This document shows positions 17,026 to 25,760 of a stretch of DNA of 64,000 nt, piece after piece. Position numbers and translations under genes: made by a program. How positions within the stretch are numbered: position 1 is the first letter of the stretch; every line of letters begins with the position of its first letter. The notes beneath the pieces are model-generated. The model was not told where the DNA came from. It saw only the letters and a program-made list of their open reading frames with translations, and did no database searches. The stretch comes from Neorhodopirellula lusitana (GTDB lineage: Bacteria; Planctomycetota; Planctomycetia; Pirellulales; Pirellulaceae): contig NZ_FXUG01000013.1 in assembly GCF_900182915.1 (NCBI RefSeq), positions 1 through 64,000 of the forward strand, given 5' to 3'.

Positions 17026-18846
17026 ATGGGAGATTCGAAGGTGCGAGTTCTAGGAAGGGGAGTTTCGGAGGCAGGAATTGCGGAGGCGGTAAAACGTTCG
17101 CGGGCTGTGCATCATTCGGGTCCCTCGCAACTTTCGGATCTGTCGTGGGTTCGAATTGCAGCGGCGCTGATGTTGGCACTGCTGACTTCTTTGGCACCGG
17201 TCTGCGCCCAGTTTGACGGACAGGATTCTTTTCCTGGTGATCGGCTGAAAGACTTGGCGCCACCCGACTTTGCCATCGGGGGTGTGATGGGCGGTTACGA
17301 CACGCCGTCGTTTGATCTGCCGACGCTCGAATTCGCGAAGGCGGAGTTCAACGCGGTCACTGCGAAAGCGTTCATGCCGTTTGGGCCGTGGGATGATCCG
17401 AACCAGCCGATCGATACTTCGGGGCTGACTCGCAACGTTTCGTGGGCGGCTAGTAACGGGTTGCGCGTGCATGCCCACGTGTTGGTTTACCCCACTGAAA
17501 ACGTGCGTTTGCCATGGTTCGCCGGCCTGCCGAACGAAGACGTGGAAGCGACGCTGGCGCAGTACGTTTCGACCATGGCGACCAGCACGGCCGGGAACGT
17601 TTGGGTGTGGGACGTTGTCAACGAGATCATTGGTGACAACGGGGATGCGATGGATGCCGACGGGCTGCGTATCGGGCTGGGATCCGGCGATGGGTTTGTG
17701 CCCTACAAAGAGTACGCGGCGATGGGGCCGGACTACATTTCCAAAGCGTTTCAGTGGGCCAAGGCAGCGGACCCGAATGCGATTTTGATCGTGAACGAAT
17801 ACTCCGTCGAGACGATCAACGACAAGTCGGACCGCTTGTTTGCCTATTGCAAGAAATTGCGAGATGCGGGAGTGCCGATTGATGGCGTTGGTTTCCAGAA
17901 CCACTGGCTCGACGTGCGTTACGAGCCTGATTACCCGAGCATTCGAGCCAACTTCCAGAGGTTCGCTGACGAAGGCTTCCAGATCTTCATTACGGAAGCG
18001 GACATCGCGTCGACCATCACCTCCAATCCTGATCAAGAGCCACCGACTACGGTGCAATTGCAGCAACAAGCCAGCGTGTTTCGAGAGTTGTTGCAAATTG
18101 CTTTGGACCAACCCGCTTGCAAGTCGTTCCTGATGTGGGACTTCACCGATGAAACATCGTGGTTGCAAGACACCGATTTCACGCTCACGCTGGCCGACCG
18201 TCGTCCTGGTTTCCAGGACACGATTATTCCGCCGGGCACATCGATGTTTGCGACGCCGATGAGCGGCGGGCTGAACAATCCGATTGAACCGAAGTTGGCG
18301 TACTTGGAGATGCAAGCGGCTTTGGTTGACAAAACGCCTGACTTGTATCGCTTGAGCAGTGGTTGGGATAACGCGACGTCGTATTTGGCGAGGTTCGGTT
18401 CACCGGACGAGAACGGTAATTTTGTTCCGGCGGACGAAGTCTATCTGGAACGACTCGACGATACATCGGCGGGTTGGAGCAGTCTGATGTGGCAGCTCGA
18501 AAAGGTGGACACGGGCGTTTATCGCTTGCGAAATGCGTGGTCCGATGACAGCGATTATTTGACGCGTCAGGGATTCGAGAGTGATGGCGGTCAGCTGCTG
18601 CCCGGTTTTGTGCTGGGGATGCAAGGCTTGGATGAATCTTGGTCGAGCCAGTTGTGGTACTTCGACCCCAACGGCGATGGCGGTTTTCGGTTGCTGAACG
18701 GTTGGTCGCCCGGCGATGGTGTGCTGACACGGGAAGCGGCCGGCCAAAACGCCAGCGGCGATTATGTGCCAGGCCCGGAGGTCCGAGTTTATCCGGCGGC
18801 GGACTGGTCGAGCCAGGTTTGGTATTTCCGCCGAGTGGCACCCTAA
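17026..18846 (+). CDS. Secreted GH10 endo-xylanase-like enzyme with C-terminal lectin repeats
   Basis: Glycoside hydrolase family 10, which cleaves beta-1,4-xylan. The acid/base glutamate is in VWDVVNEIIGD and the nucleophile in IFITEADIAST, where the family usually has ITELD. The (beta/alpha)8 barrel spans roughly residues 75-420 of this model. A signal segment (WVRIAAALMLALLTSLAPVC, then AQ) precedes it. The C-terminal ~170 residues contain three repeats of the form YRLxxxW-S/N...YLxR...WSSxxWY (YRLSSGWDNATSYLAR; YRLRNAWSDDSDYLTR; FRLLNGWSPGDGVLTR), a ricin-like carbohydrate-binding arrangement. The start is uncertain. ATG 17026 has GGTGAGAG upstream, ATG 16834 and 16729 are open, and even from 17026 the region before the signal is long. 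No partner genes for xylan use adjoin it. Confidence 0.85.
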   Translation: MGDSKVRVLGRGVSEAGIAEAVKRSRAVHHSGPSQLSDLSWVRIAAALMLALLTSLAPVCAQFDGQDSFPGDRLKDLAPPDFAIGGVMGGYDTPSFDLPTLEFAKAEFNAVTAKAFMPFGPWDDPNQPIDTSGLTRNVSWAASNGLRVHAHVLVYPTENVRLPWFAGLPNEDVEATLAQYVSTMATSTAGNVWVWDVVNEIIGDNGDAMDADGLRIGLGSGDGFVPYKEYAAMGPDYISKAFQWAKAADPNAILIVNEYSVETINDKSDRLFAYCKKLRDAGVPIDGVGFQNHWLDVRYEPDYPSIRANFQRFADEGFQIFITEADIASTITSNPDQEPPTTVQLQQQASVFRELLQIALDQPACKSFLMWDFTDETSWLQDTDFTLTLADRRPGFQDTIIPPGTSMFATPMSGGLNNPIEPKLAYLEMQAALVDKTPDLYRLSSGWDNATSYLARFGSPDENGNFVPADEVYLERLDDTSAGWSSLMWQLEKVDTGVYRLRNAWSDDSDYLTRQGFESDGGQLLPGFVLGMQGLDESWSSQLWYFDPNGDGGFRLLNGWSPGDGVLTREAAGQNASGDYVPGPEVRVYPAADWSSQVWYFRRVAP

Positions 18847-18930
18847 AGCGTTTGGCACACCCGAGTGTGTGACAACTCTGAGCGTGTGGTAACCCAGAGT
18901 GTCTGGCAACTCCGAGCGTGTGGTAACTCA
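18846..18930. repeat. 17-bp tandem array after the GH10 gene
   Basis: Five 17-bp units run from the GH10 stop codon: AAGCGTTTGGCACACCC, GAGTGTGTGACAACTCT, GAGCGTGTGGTAACCCA, GAGTGTCTGGCAACTCC and GAGCGTGTGGTAACTCA. The second and fourth, and the third and fifth, are more alike, giving a 34-bp higher-order period. Noncoding. Confidence 0.8.
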
Positions 18931-18994
18931 GAGACCGGGGGGGCAACCTGGATACCTTTGGCACCGTGTCGGTTGATGTAGCCGGGTTCGCGGT

Positions 18995-19043
18995 CTCAAG
19001 CACCTTCCCCCCCTCAAGCACCTTCCCCCTGAAGCACCTTCCT
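18995..19043. repeat. CTCAAGCACCTTCCCCC tandem repeat
   Basis: Three units of 16-18 bp with the core AAGCACCTTCC lie 64 bp after the first array and upstream of the alpha/beta hydrolase gene. The two arrays fill most of the 316-bp gap between the genes; the rest shows no gene. Confidence 0.75.
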
Positions 19044-19162
19044 AGTCGAGCGGTCTGTACGGTGGGGCTCGCATGCTCACATTCCCATTTGCGTCTTTTT
19101 GCACTTGGGGAGTGTTCGACGGGCTCATATCATGGGTGGGCCCCCAACGTTAGGAATTTTGC

Positions 19163-19906
19163 ATGACCGTTTGCCTTCGAGGTATCAACGAAACCGATCG
19201 CGGGCCGATTCATTTGGTGATCGCGGGCTATCGTGCTCAGCCCGCACCCGGTGTGATTCAGGCGGCGAACCTGTCCGGGGCGACTTATGCCGTGCACTGG
19301 GCGGCTGGGAAATGGGCGGAAGCCGGTGCTTCGGTGGGCGTGATGGCTCGCTCAGTTCAGGTTGGCGTTCCTGCATTGAAGGCTGGCCGGTTGCTGGCCG
19401 GGGTGGGTTCCTTAGCCGGCGGTGCTGGCGGGATGCTGGTTTTGGGCGCCGGGCAGTTTCGACATCGGTACTGGTGTGCTCGCCGCGACGGAAAACGCTT
19501 GGCGGGTTTGCTGGGAACGATCCCGGGGATTCGAACGCGGCCGCTGCACCTGATCGGCCATTCTTTGGGCACCGTCGTGATTCGGTCCGCCTTGGAGACT
19601 CTTGCCGAAGACTACCGAATCGAAAATGTGATGTTGATGGGCGGTGTCGCTGGTCGAGACGGATGGGAATCCGTGGCGCAGCGATTTACCGGGCGGTTGG
19701 TGAATTTGTATTCGCGACGGGATGCGATCTTGTCCATCGCGCCGGTGATGGAGCGTTTGGTCGGCAACGGAGTGGTCGCGACGCAGTGCCCGTCATTGTC
19801 GACGACCCGCTTGATCAATCATGATCTGTGTTCTCAGCTTCCTAATCCTTTAAATGCGATCGCGCACCACAGTGGCTATTGGAAGCACTTTGGCCGGTAT
19901 CTCTAA
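19163..19906 (+). CDS. Alpha/beta-hydrolase, lipase-like (DUF726-like)
   Basis: A 247-aa protein with the nucleophile elbow GHSLG in LHLIGHSLGTVVIRSALETL. Further on are VMLMGGVAGRDGWE and LYSRRDAIL, consistent with the aspartate loop, and a late histidine in NAIAHHSGYWKHF. This resembles DUF726-type serine hydrolases. A glycine-rich hydrophobic stretch (LLAGVGSLAGGAGGMLVLGA) may touch the membrane. An AGGA sits 8 nt before the ATG. The stop is 6 bp before the sensor kinase start, so the two genes are probably co-transcribed. The substrate is unknown. Confidence 0.72.
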   Translation: MTVCLRGINETDRGPIHLVIAGYRAQPAPGVIQAANLSGATYAVHWAAGKWAEAGASVGVMARSVQVGVPALKAGRLLAGVGSLAGGAGGMLVLGAGQFRHRYWCARRDGKRLAGLLGTIPGIRTRPLHLIGHSLGTVVIRSALETLAEDYRIENVMLMGGVAGRDGWESVAQRFTGRLVNLYSRRDAILSIAPVMERLVGNGVVATQCPSLSTTRLINHDLCSQLPNPLNAIAHHSGYWKHFGRYL

Positions 19907-19912
19907 GTTGCT

Positions 19913-21469
19913 ATGTCGTTGATCTCATCCGCGCCGTTGGGCTCGTCGACCTGGTTGTTGCGTCTGCGTTCGTTTGCCAGTATTGGCCAACTGGTAACGA
20001 TTGTCGCCGCCCACTTCGCAACCGACGGATCGCTACCCGTCGTTCCGCTGTGTTTGCTGGTCTTCATGACAGCGGGCACCAACTTCATTTATGGTTGGTG
20101 GTTATGCCGTTTCCCATCTCGATTGGAATCCGAATGCAATGGAACCACATCGCAGGTCGCCTTTGGGTTGATGTCGCTTGATTTGGTGACGTTGACGGCG
20201 ATGCTGCACTTGAGTGGTGGAGCGGACAACCCGTTTAGCTTTTTCTATTTCGTGAACCTGGCCGTTGGCGGGGTGATGATGCAGCGAGGCGCCGCCTGGA
20301 CTTTGACCGGATTGGCGATGGTCGGTTACACGACGTTGCTACTGGATTCCTGGCCGGTTCGCGGGTTAAGTGTTCAGACAATTGATCCGTTGGTTTGGCA
20401 GATGGGAAATCTGTCGATGCGCGACGTGGTTTCGTTGCTGGCGTTTGTGGCTTGCGGAACAGTGGTGACGTACTTTGTTTCACGGACTTCACGAAGCTTG
20501 CGAGCCCGCGAAGAGGACCTGCGACGAAGCCAGTCCGAACAAGCGGATGCGGTTCGGTTGGAAGGGCTGACCACGTTGGCGGCGGGTGCAGCTCATGAAT
20601 TGGCCACGCCGCTATCGGCCATCGATATTGCTTGCCGCGAATTGTCTCGCCACTTGGAAAGCGTCGAGAAACCGTCGTCGGTCGACGATGACCTGGCCTT
20701 GATCGACGGCCAATTGCATATGTGCCGCCAGGTCTTGGCTCGCATGCGTTCGGCGGCGGGTGACGCTGTCGCCGATCAATGGAACCGGATTACATTGGGC
20801 GACTTGATCGACACCACGCTGGAAGGGATTCGGGACCCACATCGTGTGGAAGTATTGGAACCGGATACTCCATGGATTCCTGACGGGTCCAAACAGGCGT
20901 TGTCAGCGAATCGTGATGCGAGCAGTGATGGGAACAATGATGACACGCCCGCTTGGGAATCTCAGCCGATGTGGTTGCCGCAAGAGGCCGTCGCGCAGGC
21001 GATTCGCAATTTGATTCACAACGCTTTGGACGCTAGTGAATTGACAGATGCCAATGGAAGTTTCGCTAACAGCGAAGCTCGGCATGCGAGTGAAGTCGCA
21101 GGCAATTTAGACGCGTCTAGTGAATCGGGATCGGCTGAAGCTCGCGGCGCGGAGGTGAGTCAATCGGAAGGATCGGGGATGAATTCGGCTAGCCGAAACA
21201 CGGTGATCGCCAACGGCAACGTGACCTTGCAGGCACAGCGACTCGGGAATGAGATGGCGTTGTATGTCGTCGACCGCGGTCACGGAATGTCCGAAGAAGT
21301 ACTCGGCCGTGCCGGGGAACCGTTCTTCACGACGAAGGAACCGGGCCGTGGAATTGGTTTAGGATTATTCTTAACTCGTAACGTGATCACTCGGTTGGGT
21401 GGGCGTTTGAATTTTGAGTCGAACCCGGGGTCGGGGACTCGCGCGACGGTGATCTTGCCGCTGCCTTGA
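19913..21469 (+). CDS. RegB/PrrB-type redox-sensing membrane histidine kinase
   Basis: A 518-aa sensor kinase with several N-terminal transmembrane helices (about residues 20-190). Within them GGADNPF at 102-108 matches GGxxNPF, the ubiquinone-binding motif of RegB/PrrB. The H-box is AAGAAHELATPL, with phospho-acceptor H228. C271 in MCRQVLARM aligns with the redox-active cysteine of RegB. The ATPase domain holds an N-box (NLIHNALDAS), interrupted by a Ser/Glu/Ala-rich insert of ~70 residues, then DRGHGMS and GRGIGLGLFL. No response-regulator gene adjoins it; its neighbours are a hydrolase (6 bp upstream) and polA. The likely role is sensing the redox state of the quinone pool. Confidence 0.88.
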   Translation: MSLISSAPLGSSTWLLRLRSFASIGQLVTIVAAHFATDGSLPVVPLCLLVFMTAGTNFIYGWWLCRFPSRLESECNGTTSQVAFGLMSLDLVTLTAMLHLSGGADNPFSFFYFVNLAVGGVMMQRGAAWTLTGLAMVGYTTLLLDSWPVRGLSVQTIDPLVWQMGNLSMRDVVSLLAFVACGTVVTYFVSRTSRSLRAREEDLRRSQSEQADAVRLEGLTTLAAGAAHELATPLSAIDIACRELSRHLESVEKPSSVDDDLALIDGQLHMCRQVLARMRSAAGDAVADQWNRITLGDLIDTTLEGIRDPHRVEVLEPDTPWIPDGSKQALSANRDASSDGNNDDTPAWESQPMWLPQEAVAQAIRNLIHNALDASELTDANGSFANSEARHASEVAGNLDASSESGSAEARGAEVSQSEGSGMNSASRNTVIANGNVTLQAQRLGNEMALYVVDRGHGMSEEVLGRAGEPFFTTKEPGRGIGLGLFLTRNVITRLGGRLNFESNPGSGTRATVILPLP

Positions 21470-21525
21470 GTGTATAACAGGCGGCTTTCTGTTGACCGCT
21501 TCATTCGCACGATCCCGAGCCTCCG

Positions 21526-24500
21526 ATGGCGAAAAATCGCCCCGCCGCTGACAACGACGACCAAATGTTATTCAGTGGGTTTGAAGACACGCCGGATACG
21601 CCCAAGGCCGACGCGTCCCCGTCCAAGCCAGTGTCTGAGCCAAAGGATTCGGCAGAGTCAAAACCGGTTGAGTCAAAAAAGACTGAGAAGGCCGAGACGG
21701 TTGCCGAACCCGTTTCGACTGATGCTCTCGAGTTGGCTGATGAGTCGCCTGTTGCGGACGAAAATGCGTCAGCTGAAAAGTCAACAACTGAGAATTCCGA
21801 TGCTGCTCAGCCGGTTGCTGAATCGGACCGTGTAGCGGAGTCCACGCCCGAGGTTGCAGAGCCAAAAGCGAAAGTTGCGGCATCGGTGAGAGGGCCGGCG
21901 AAAGACAGAGGCTCGTCTTCTGGAAGGGGCCCCGCCACGCCGGATTCGGAAGACCGGAAGCAACGTCACGCGGCCGTCGCGATCGGTGATGAATCCCTGC
22001 CGCTTGTCTTGCGACACACCGTTGAACCGGCGGCGGAAGAAGACACACCTGACCTGACCGATCAGCTGGTCGTCGTCGTTGACGCGCACTCCTTGATCTA
22101 CCAAGTCTTTCACGCCTTGCCCCCAATGACCAGTACCGGCGGACTGCCCGTCGCCGCGGTCTATGGCTTTGTGGGCGACATGCTGGAATTGATCGATCGC
22201 AAGCAGCCTGACTATTTGATTGCGGCCTTTGATAAATCCGAGTTCACGTTTCGCAATGAACTGTTCAAAGAATACAAGGCGAACCGCGATTCAATGCCCG
22301 ATGAACTACGCCAACAAATCCCGCTGATTCGGCTGGCCATCGACGCGATGGGCGTTGGGATCATGGAACAGTCAGGGTTCGAAGCCGATGACTTGTTGGC
22401 AACCGTGGCTGCCAAGGTGGAAGCGGCAGGCGGGGAATGCTTGGTGGTCACCAGTGACAAGGATTGTCGCCAGCTGATTACGGACAAAACGAAGATCTAC
22501 AACATCCGCAAGCATGAAGAGATCGATGCCGCAAAACTGTGGGATTTATGGGGCGTGCGGCCTGATCAAGTCATCGACTACCAAGCCTTGGTGGGTGACC
22601 CCGTCGACAACGTGCCCGGGATCTCGTTGATCGGTCCCAAGCTAGCCAAGCAATTGCTGGAAGACTACGACACGCTGGAAGGTGTGCTGGACAACGCCAG
22701 CAAGCTAACGGGCAAGAAGCGGAAGCAGAACCTGATGGAGGGCCGTGACAAGGCCATGCTCAGTCGTGAGCTTGTGGCGTTAAGGAAGGACGTTGAGTCG
22801 CCGATTCCGTGGAGCCGCAGTGTGAAGTCGGCCGCGGATGTCTCACGCGTGGATGCAATGCTGCAGGAGTTCGGTTTCCGGCGTCTGCGAAGCCGTGCGT
22901 CTGAACTACTGGGTAACGGCGAAGCGATTAGCACGGAATCCGAATGGACGACAAACTATCAAACCATCGCAACGGCCGATCAGCTCAACGAGCTTGCCGA
23001 GATGCTTATGAAGCAAACTTGCATTGCTGTCGATACCGAGACCACCTCGACTCATGCGGTTGGCTGTGACCTGGTAGGGATGTCAATTGCTTGGGCACCT
23101 GGTGAGGCGGCTTACATTCCCGTTCTCGCCCCGATGGGCGAGCCGGTGCTTGATGAAACACTGGTTCTGGATGCGTTGCGTCCGGTGCTGGAGTCCTCCG
23201 CGATCGAGAAGGTCGGGCATAACATCAAGTTTGACGCGATCGTGCTGAAGACTGCCGCGGTGCCGATCCGACTCCGCGGGATCTCGACCGACACGATGGT
23301 TGCAGACTACCTGCTGCAGCCGGGCAGCCGAAATCACACGCTCGATGACATGTCCCGGCGCCGGCTGGCACACACGACGACCTCAATCAAGGAACTGATT
23401 GGGACAGGCAAAAAGCAAATCCGGATGGATGAGGTTCCTGTGGATGAGGTCTCGCCTTACGCGTGCGAAGACGTCGACGTCCCACTGCGATTGGCCGGAA
23501 CGCTGCGGGAAGAGCTCGCCAACGAGGAGCTTGGCGAACTTTATGAAACACTCGAGATGCCGCTGATCGAAGTCTTGGTGGAAATGGAGAGCAACGGCAT
23601 TCGTGTCGATGCCAGCACGCTCGCGGAAATGAGTGGCCGGTTTGAAAAGGAAATCGCCGACTTGAAAGTGCTGGTGTATTCCGCCGCGGGCCATGAGTTC
23701 AATCTGGACAGTCCGAAGCAACTCGGGGTGGTCTTGTTTGATGAGCTTGGATTGCCAGTCATCAAGAAGACGAAAACCGGGTTCAGTACCGATGCGGATG
23801 TGTTGTCGCAGCTATCGGTCGATCACGAAATTGCCAAGCATCTTTTGCAGTACCGGCAAGCAACGAAGCTGAAGAACACTTATATCGATACGCTGCCACA
23901 GTTGATCTGTGAGAAGACAGGCCGCGTTCACACTTCGTTTCGACAGGATGTCGCCGCTACCGGAAGACTAAGCAGCAGCGAACCGAATCTGCAAAACATC
24001 CCAATACGGACTGAGCAAGGGAAAGCCATCCGCGGTGCGTTCACGGCGGGGCACGATGGATGGATGCTGTTGGGAGCTGACTATTCGCAAATCGAATTGC
24101 GTGTGTTGGCCCACTACAGTGGCGATGAAGCATTGCTGGCGGCTTATCGTGAGGATGCGGACATTCACACCCGCGTGGCTGCCGAGGTGTTCGAGATCGA
24201 CGAGGCGGATGTCACCAGTGATCTACGACGGATCGCCAAGACAATCAACTTTGGGATCGTGTACGGGCAAAGTCCATTCGGTTTGGCGAAGACTTTGGCG
24301 ATCCCCAAGGATCAGGCCCGCGAATACATCGAGCAGTATTTCAAACGGTACGCCGGCGTCGAGCAGTTCATGATCGACACGATCGCCCGTTGCCGTAGCG
24401 AAGGTTACGTGTCGACCATGCTGGGACGACGACGCGAAATCCAAGGGGTGCGTGACCTGGCACAGTTGCCCGAGTCGAAACGCCGAAGCCTCACCGAGGC

Positions 24501-24768
24501 GGAGCGGATTGCGATCAATATGCCGATCCAGGGAACCGCTGCGGACCTGATCAAACTTGCCATGCTGAAGGTCTATCAAGACCTGCAGGAAAGCGATCTG
24601 CAGGCAAAGCTATTGCTGCAGATCCATGACGAATTGCTTTTAGAGACACCCGCTGAAGAGGTCGAACCGCTGACGGACTTGATCGTCACAGCAATGGCGG
24701 GAGTGATGGAACTGGATGTGCCGCTCAAGGTCGACGTCGCATCGGGGCCCACTTGGGCGGATTGCTAG
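21526..24768 (+). CDS. polA: DNA polymerase I with long N-terminal extension
   Basis: A 1080-aa enzyme. Residues 1-180 are a disordered Ser/Glu/Pro/Ala-rich extension absent from the usual ~930-aa protein. The 5'-3' exonuclease begins near 181 (LVVVVDAHSLIYQVFHA). The 3'-5' proofreading domain looks intact: CIAVDTETTS, GHNIKFD and YACEDVDVPL keep the acidic residues. The polymerase domain has motif A (DYSQIELRVLAHYSGD), motif B (RRIAKTINFGIVYGQS) and motif C (LLQIHDELLLE). The phenylalanine in motif B is the type that discriminates against dideoxynucleotides. Role: Okazaki fragment maturation and repair. It lies 56 bp after the kinase gene. Confidence 0.96.
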   Translation: MAKNRPAADNDDQMLFSGFEDTPDTPKADASPSKPVSEPKDSAESKPVESKKTEKAETVAEPVSTDALELADESPVADENASAEKSTTENSDAAQPVAESDRVAESTPEVAEPKAKVAASVRGPAKDRGSSSGRGPATPDSEDRKQRHAAVAIGDESLPLVLRHTVEPAAEEDTPDLTDQLVVVVDAHSLIYQVFHALPPMTSTGGLPVAAVYGFVGDMLELIDRKQPDYLIAAFDKSEFTFRNELFKEYKANRDSMPDELRQQIPLIRLAIDAMGVGIMEQSGFEADDLLATVAAKVEAAGGECLVVTSDKDCRQLITDKTKIYNIRKHEEIDAAKLWDLWGVRPDQVIDYQALVGDPVDNVPGISLIGPKLAKQLLEDYDTLEGVLDNASKLTGKKRKQNLMEGRDKAMLSRELVALRKDVESPIPWSRSVKSAADVSRVDAMLQEFGFRRLRSRASELLGNGEAISTESEWTTNYQTIATADQLNELAEMLMKQTCIAVDTETTSTHAVGCDLVGMSIAWAPGEAAYIPVLAPMGEPVLDETLVLDALRPVLESSAIEKVGHNIKFDAIVLKTAAVPIRLRGISTDTMVADYLLQPGSRNHTLDDMSRRRLAHTTTSIKELIGTGKKQIRMDEVPVDEVSPYACEDVDVPLRLAGTLREELANEELGELYETLEMPLIEVLVEMESNGIRVDASTLAEMSGRFEKEIADLKVLVYSAAGHEFNLDSPKQLGVVLFDELGLPVIKKTKTGFSTDADVLSQLSVDHEIAKHLLQYRQATKLKNTYIDTLPQLICEKTGRVHTSFRQDVAATGRLSSSEPNLQNIPIRTEQGKAIRGAFTAGHDGWMLLGADYSQIELRVLAHYSGDEALLAAYREDADIHTRVAAEVFEIDEADVTSDLRRIAKTINFGIVYGQSPFGLAKTLAIPKDQAREYIEQYFKRYAGVEQFMIDTIARCRSEGYVSTMLGRRREIQGVRDLAQLPESKRRSLTEAERIAINMPIQGTAADLIKLAMLKVYQDLQESDLQAKLLLQIHDELLLETPAEEVEPLTDLIVTAMAGVMELDVPLKVDVASGPTWADC

Positions 24769-25267
24769 AACGCTTTGGCTTTGGATGTGGCTGGGGTTTC
24801 TAGCCACGCTTCACGATCATGCTACGGCCGAGAACCACAGACCTTGGATCGCGGTCGATCACATTCTGCAACATGCTCTAACGCATTTTCAAAAATGGCG
24901 TAGGACGTAGCGGAAGTCGCCGAGACTTTCGATCCCCATACTGGCTTGCGAAATTCTTGCCGAGTTCCGCTACGACAAAAGTCAAAATGCTTTAGCGAAA
25001 GAGTCGCTGGCATCGGATTGATCGAAGGCCTGGAACGCTTCGAGAATTCCGCCGGAGCCTGGCCAATCCGCCGGGGCCTGGTCAATCGGCTGGGAGCTAA
25101 TCGTCGAGAGTCTTGATGACTTAGGAGACTGGCCGGAAGATGTTTGTTCCGGCAACACTTCGTCGGAACTGGTGCAATGTCGCTACCGCATGCGAGAGGT
25201 AGGCTGGTGCTGGCGGCTATTTCTGGGTAGGGACGAAAGAAGGCCTGCCGAGCTCAAAAGGCTGTGT
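24769..25267. other. 499-bp intergenic region between polA and coxD
   Basis: Convergent spacer between polA (plus) and the end of the respiratory cluster (minus). It contains the palindromic element copy B (24878-24995) and a weak dyad GCTAGAA...TTCTAGC just past polA. I see no gene and no clear Rho-independent terminator. Confidence 0.5.
24878..24995. repeat. Dispersed palindromic element, copy B
   Basis: About 118 bp related to 14646-14757. The left end is CTAACGCATTTT and the right end AAAATGCTTTAG. It includes TAGGACGTAGCGGAAGTC, and GACTTTCGATCCCCA. The internal hairpin here is CGGAAGTC...GACTTTCG, against CGAAAGTC...GACTTTCG in copy A. A short relative with CGGAAGTC...GACTTCCG lies at 39557-39585. 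Confidence 0.7.
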
Positions 25268-25621
25268 CTATTCGGCAACCACAGCGACAGGTTCGTCCTG
25301 AATCGGCTCGAACGAATTTGAAGTCATCTTGCTATCGCTGAGTGTCATGATCACAAACAGTGCGACAAAGACGAACGAGGACAAGAACACGATGATATTG
25401 AACGGCTTGTCCGCAATCAGGTGCATGAAGAACAAACCAACCAAGATCGCCTTGATCGTAGCGATCCCCATCACAACAGCGATGTCGATGCTGCCCAAGT
25501 CAAAACTGGCTTGATAGACAGTGAGGATGGTCAAGAACACCAACGCAAAGAACACGCCGAATAGAACCGACAATGGCATTGGGTGAGCGAAATCGTGACT
25601 GTCTTCTGAGTGAGCCGACAT
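25268..25621 (-). CDS. coxD: Cytochrome c oxidase subunit IV
   Basis: A 117-aa small membrane subunit of a haem-copper oxidase, of the prokaryotic subunit IV family. Three hydrophobic helices (about residues 17-38, 47-68 and 79-101) include VMGIATIKAILVGLFFMHL, the family signature. It is the last gene of the act-cox cluster, 139 bp after coxC, and the gap holds a structured dyad. Length is typical of the caa3 subunit IV family. Confidence 0.9.
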   Translation of the reverse strand: MSAHSEDSHDFAHPMPLSVLFGVFFALVFLTILTVYQASFDLGSIDIAVVMGIATIKAILVGLFFMHLIADKPFNIIVFLSSFVFVALFVIMTLSDSKMTSNSFEPIQDEPVAVVAE

Positions 25622-25668
25622 CGTAGGAATTCGTTAGAAAGGGAAGTGGTTTGAAGTGGTAGCCTGAG

Positions 25669-25734
25669 CTCGGTTCAACTTGCCAAGCCAGGCTAAAGCT
25701 AAGGCGTGGCAAGTCGGTTGTTATGACGACCGAG
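25669..25734. other. Nested dyad in the coxC-coxD spacer
   Basis: CTCGGT (25669-25674) pairs with ACCGAG (25729-25734), and inside it ACTTGCCA (25678-25685) pairs perfectly with TGGCAAGT (25707-25714). The 21-nt apex contains further short AGCC/GGCT pairing. It lies 27 bp past the coxC stop. Confidence 0.55.
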
Positions 25735-25760
25735 TCCGTTTCGCGGATCAGGTAAAACAG

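Noticed and set aside
19520-19545. GGGATTCGAAC resembling a tRNA T-loop on the minus strand
   Set aside because: It is within the alpha/beta-hydrolase coding sequence and no acceptor, D or anticodon arms can be built around it.
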